Shown here piece after piece: positions 61,384-64,000 of a stretch of DNA of 64,000 bases (position 1 is its first letter; the number at the start of each line of letters is the position of its first letter). The notes beneath the pieces were generated by a model that worked only from the letters and a program-made list of their open reading frames with translations, was not told the origin of the DNA and did not search any database. Source of the DNA: CAMTVQ01 sp947085255 (GTDB taxonomy: Bacteria; Bacteroidota; Bacteroidia; Sphingobacteriales; Sphingobacteriaceae); contig CAMTVQ010000002.1 in the NCBI GenBank assembly GCA_947085255.1, forward strand, positions 1 through 64,000, given 5' to 3'. The position numbers were made by a program, and so were the translations under genes.

Positions 61384-62271
61384 CTAAGTAATAGGAAACA
61401 AATGTTTTTCAGCGTGATAAGATGAACGAACCATCGGACCACTCTCTACATACTTAAATCCTTTTTGCAAACCGACCTCTTTATATTGAGCAAATTCATC
61501 AGGATGGACAAATCGAACAACATCATGATGCTTGCGAGTAGGTTGTAAATACTGCCCCAATGTAAGAATATGAACTCCTGCAGCTAATAAATCATCCATA
61601 GATTCATACACTTCGTCTTGCGTTTCGCCCAAACCCAGCATAATGCCCGATTTAGTGCGCAAATCGGCTTCGCTAATACGAGCAAGTACTTGTAGGCTAC
61701 GTTCGTATTTTGCTTGTATACGCACTTCCTTTGTCAGTCGGCGCACCGTTTCCAGATTATGAGAAACAACTTCTGGACGAACAGCCAAAACCGTATCTAA
61801 ATTTTCCATTTGACCTTTAAAATCGGGTAATAGTGTTTCTAAAGTTGTATCGGGAGATAAGGAACGGATAGCTGTAATGGTTTCTGCCCAAATAATAGAA
61901 CCGCCATCTTTCAAATCGTCTCTATCTACTGAGGTAATAACGCAATGTTTTACACCCATCAGTTGAACAGAGGTAGCTATACGTTGTGGTTCTTCTGTAT
62001 CCACTTCTTTTGGTCGGCCAGTAGCAACTGCACAAAACGAACAGGAACGTGTACAGATATTACCCAAAATCATAAAGGTAGCAGTACCTGCACCCCAACA
62101 TTCGCCCATATTCGGGCAATTTCCGCTTTCGCAGATGGTATGTAGCTTATGCGTATCTACAATATTGCGTACCTCGGCATACTCTTTACCAATGGGCAAT
62201 TTTACACGTAACCAATCGGGCTTACGTACCTTATTCACTTCTGCTGTAGCTAATACAGGCAATTCTATCAT
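61384..62271 (-). CDS. lipA: Lipoyl synthase
   Basis: Radical SAM enzyme of 295 residues inserting two sulfurs into octanoyl groups. Auxiliary cluster Cys set CESGNCPNMGEC (about 48-59), radical SAM cluster CTRSCSFCAVATG (about 74-86) and the C-terminal RSSYHAE (about 284-290) with the cluster-ligating Ser are all present. It is 20 bp downstream of an exported protein gene on the same strand. Confidence 0.97.
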   Translation of the reverse strand: MIELPVLATAEVNKVRKPDWLRVKLPIGKEYAEVRNIVDTHKLHTICESGNCPNMGECWGAGTATFMILGNICTRSCSFCAVATGRPKEVDTEEPQRIATSVQLMGVKHCVITSVDRDDLKDGGSIIWAETITAIRSLSPDTTLETLLPDFKGQMENLDTVLAVRPEVVSHNLETVRRLTKEVRIQAKYERSLQVLARISEADLRTKSGIMLGLGETQDEVYESMDDLLAAGVHILTLGQYLQPTRKHHDVVRFVHPDEFAQYKEVGLQKGFKYVESGPMVRSSYHAEKHLFPIT

Positions 62272-62291
62272 CTATACTATTTACTAATGAG

Positions 62292-63086
62292 TTATAATTT
62301 TCGGCTGCCTATAGCAATTTTGGCAAAAAATGTAATGTAAGACTGTTTGTTTACATCATTTCCGAACACCGCAAATATGGGTACTTTTTTTGGGAAAATA
62401 TCTATTGAGGCACCTGCTTCCAAGCACAATATTTTGGTTTCGTCCTTAGCCCAATCAAATGAAAAAGAGAATTTACCATATCCGCCAGGTAATACTTTGG
62501 TTTCTCCGAAACCAGTAAAAAAACCCGAACCTCCATAAATATCTTCTATTTGGTGTTTATCATGGTCGTACTTTTCGGATACTACCACAAAGCCTTGCTG
62601 TTCTCCTTGCACAAATACATCTAAATAAACTGGTTTCAACAAGCCTAAAGAAAGTCCACCTTCTATATTGTATCCAATTTCTACTCCATCTTTATCGGCT
62701 CTGTCAAATAATACATTATCGGTACCAATACCTGTGCGTAATAATAGAAGGGCATTTTTTTTACCAAATACAAAAGAACGGGCATTTTCGTAAAAGTCTT
62801 TTGCGATACGTATTTCCTTTGGGTGGCGCATGGTCAAAAAATCAGCGTTAAGTGCTATTTTCTTGAAACCTGAACGTTCGGAAAGTTTACTTCTTTTATA
62901 AGAAATACCATAGCCATTGCTATGTATAAAAGCGCCAAAACTACTTTCTTTGGTGTAAATCACCTTTACCTCAGATGGTATAGGCGGGGTTTTATAAGTG
63001 CCTGATTTAGTTTGTGCCCATACGTTTGCGGCTCCCGTAAAAAAGAGTAGCATACACACAAAACGCCTAAATAAAACCATAATCAA
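62292..63086 (-). CDS. Exported hypothetical protein, probable outer-membrane protein
   Basis: Protein of 264 residues with a signal peptide (VLFRRFVCMLLFFTGAANVWAQ). The mature chain contains strand-like Gly/aromatic segments (SFGAFIHSNGYGISYKRSKL, VEIGYNIEGGLSLGLLKPVYLD, YITFFAKIAIGSRKL) and ends in a C-terminal pattern fitting an outer-membrane barrel. No named family was recognised. Co-oriented with lipA but with no obvious functional link. Confidence 0.75.
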   Translation of the reverse strand: MIMVLFRRFVCMLLFFTGAANVWAQTKSGTYKTPPIPSEVKVIYTKESSFGAFIHSNGYGISYKRSKLSERSGFKKIALNADFLTMRHPKEIRIAKDFYENARSFVFGKKNALLLLRTGIGTDNVLFDRADKDGVEIGYNIEGGLSLGLLKPVYLDVFVQGEQQGFVVVSEKYDHDKHQIEDIYGGSGFFTGFGETKVLPGGYGKFSFSFDWAKDETKILCLEAGASIDIFPKKVPIFAVFGNDVNKQSYITFFAKIAIGSRKL

Positions 63087-63174
63087 AGCTACAAAATATA
63101 TTTTACTTAGCTACTTAACCTCAGCAGCTGCTAAATGGTTTTACTAAAAAATTGTAGGTTTGTGTAAAAAAACA

Positions 63175-63582
63175 ATGGCTACTATTTACACCACTTATAC
63201 TGGCAATTTACGCACCAAAAATATTCACTTGGGTTCGGGCATGGAACTTATTACCGATGCACCAAAAGACAATAAAGGTTTGGGTGAGGCTTTCTCTCCA
63301 TCTGACTTACTAGCTACTTCATTAGGTACTTGTATGCTTACTATTATGGGTATTACCGCACGCGAACACGGTATGACAATAGAAGGTACGACTGTAGAAA
63401 TTACCAAAATAATGGGACAGGACCCACGCAGAGTAGCGGAGGTAAATATTGAATTTAATATAATGGGAGTACTTAACGGAAAAGAACGAACTATTTTAGA
63501 ACGTGCGGCACATACCTGCCCTGTAGCCCGAAGCGTGCATCCTGATATGGTTCAAGGCGTAGTGTTTAATTACGCGCAATAA
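63175..63582 (+). CDS. OsmC family protein
   Basis: Thiol-dependent hydroperoxide-reducing fold, 135 residues. The two catalytic cysteines are in ATSLGTCMLTIMGITAREHG (about 49-68) and RAAHTCPVARSVHPD (about 113-127). ATG 63175 is used (MATIYTTYTG); a TTG 15 bases upstream would add five residues. A TAGGTTTG -7-like element lies at 63155-63162, but no clear -33 element. The 3' end overlaps ytxJ by 17 bp on the other strand. Confidence 0.92.
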   Translation: MATIYTTYTGNLRTKNIHLGSGMELITDAPKDNKGLGEAFSPSDLLATSLGTCMLTIMGITAREHGMTIEGTTVEITKIMGQDPRRVAEVNIEFNIMGVLNGKERTILERAAHTCPVARSVHPDMVQGVVFNYAQ

Positions 63583-63898
63583 TTCTGGCAATTTCAGCAG
63601 CATCAATCGCTTCGTGGCTAGCGCTGTAAATACACGTACCATTTTGCACGAGCAACACCTGTGGCGATTGATGTGTGATACTAAAATCTGTTGCTATTTG
63701 ATCAGAAATTGATCTATATTCTAATAAATCGAGGTAATACGTTGGCACTGTACTCAAGACCTCAGCATCTTCTTCAAATGTCTTTTTTACCATTCTACTT
63801 ATTGAACAGCGCGTACTGTGCTTAAAGATAAGTACTGGTTGCTCAGTTGCCACTATTTCGACAAGTTGATGAGGTGATTCTAAGTTAATCCAGTCCAT
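63566..63898 (-). CDS. ytxJ: Bacillithiol system redox-active protein YtxJ
   Basis: Thioredoxin-fold monothiol protein of 110 residues with the family motif FKHSTRCSISRMVKKTFE (about 25-42, single Cys) and HQSPQVLLVQNG (about 75-86). YtxJ proteins are linked to bacillithiol, the low-molecular-weight thiol used by many Bacteroidota. Its start overlaps the end of the truncated upstream gene. Confidence 0.92.
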   Translation of the reverse strand: MDWINLESPHQLVEIVATEQPVLIFKHSTRCSISRMVKKTFEEDAEVLSTVPTYYLDLLEYRSISDQIATDFSITHQSPQVLLVQNGTCIYSASHEAIDAAEIARIIARN

Positions 63899-64000
63899 TG
63901 GGCTCGTTAAAAATGGTTTCGTCTATCATCTTACTCGTTTCTATAACTGGAAACTTAATACTAAAGTTTTCATTGACGTCTATTCTTTCGGCACAAAGAG
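63885..64000 (-). CDS. C-terminal fragment of an unidentified gene, cut by the window end
   Basis: On the minus strand a frame is open from the window edge to TAA at 63885-63887, giving 37 residues (ending TIFNEPNGLD). The other two frames have early stops, and the stop overlaps the ytxJ ATG by 3 codons in another frame, as expected for tightly packed genes. Too short to identify. Confidence 0.55.
   Translation of the reverse strand, partial: LCAERIDVNENFSIKFPVIETSKMIDETIFNEPNGLD

Overview
The window is an AT-rich chromosomal segment of a Bacteroidota bacterium, most likely from the Chitinophagales/Sphingobacteriales side of the phylum (the exact group is a guess). Support comes from type IX secretion (T9SS) proteins with both sorting-domain types, the Bacteroidota promoter form TTG-N19-TAnnTTTG in front of several genes, a MurF-alanine racemase fusion, an acyl-CoA reductase beside a ferredoxin, a bacillithiol-associated YtxJ and a monocyclic-carotenoid gene set. 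No rRNA, tRNA, CRISPR array, transposase or phage gene was seen. The first ~20 bases contain an Illumina adapter end, so position 1 is an assembly edge.

Layout: 1-4.7 kb is a T9SS surface-protein operon (repeat adhesin with gliding-motility C-terminal domain, PorP/SprF, PorE-like OmpA protein). 4.7-13.5 kb holds recX, a YitT transporter, a Kir-type K+ channel, an esterase, a short-chain dehydrogenase, a large glycosyltransferase fusion, recR and three arsenosugar-type genes split over two sites. 13.8-21.7 kb has a Na+/solute symporter, a LOG-family protein, a frameshifted OLD-type ATPase that looks inserted, DUF502, murF-alr and yceI. 21.8-28.3 kb is a tryptophan operon. 28.3-37.8 kb has an erythromycin-esterase relative, an NlpC peptidase, ferredoxin/acyl-CoA reductase, a carotenoid block (crtD, cruF, ispH, crtZ) and hemH. 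37.8-48 kb is dominated by three large hybrid histidine kinases that share an unusual membrane sensor domain, with a LuxI/FeeM-like acyltransferase between them. 48-54.5 kb covers Kdo transferase and nucleotide-sugar genes (ugd, uxs, galE, rfbB). 54.5-58.2 kb is the second carotenoid block (crtYcd, unknown exported protein, crtB, crtI). 58.3-64 kb has two ECF sigma factors (one with an anti-sigma partner), murB, lipA, osmC and ytxJ.

The most striking locus is the trp operon. It starts with an unannotated 14-codon leader peptide carrying three consecutive Trp codons, followed by an intrinsic terminator and a mutually exclusive antiterminator pairing: classical ribosome-mediated attenuation. 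The first structural gene looks like trpE, but its product has lost practically every chorismate/Mg2+ active-site motif while keeping the two motifs that form the tryptophan feedback pocket (LLES and NPSPY). No trpG follows. The operon can therefore take anthranilate to tryptophan, but its TrpE-like protein is probably a tryptophan-binding pseudoenzyme rather than an anthranilate synthase.

A second pattern runs through the window: short, mostly 7-bp-period degenerate tandem repeats of several related consensus types lie directly in front of start codons (two loci have the identical end GACTATAAT-ATG) and also inside the coding regions of trpF and rfbB. Separate long palindromic elements sit in the trpC-trpF and trpB-trpA gaps.
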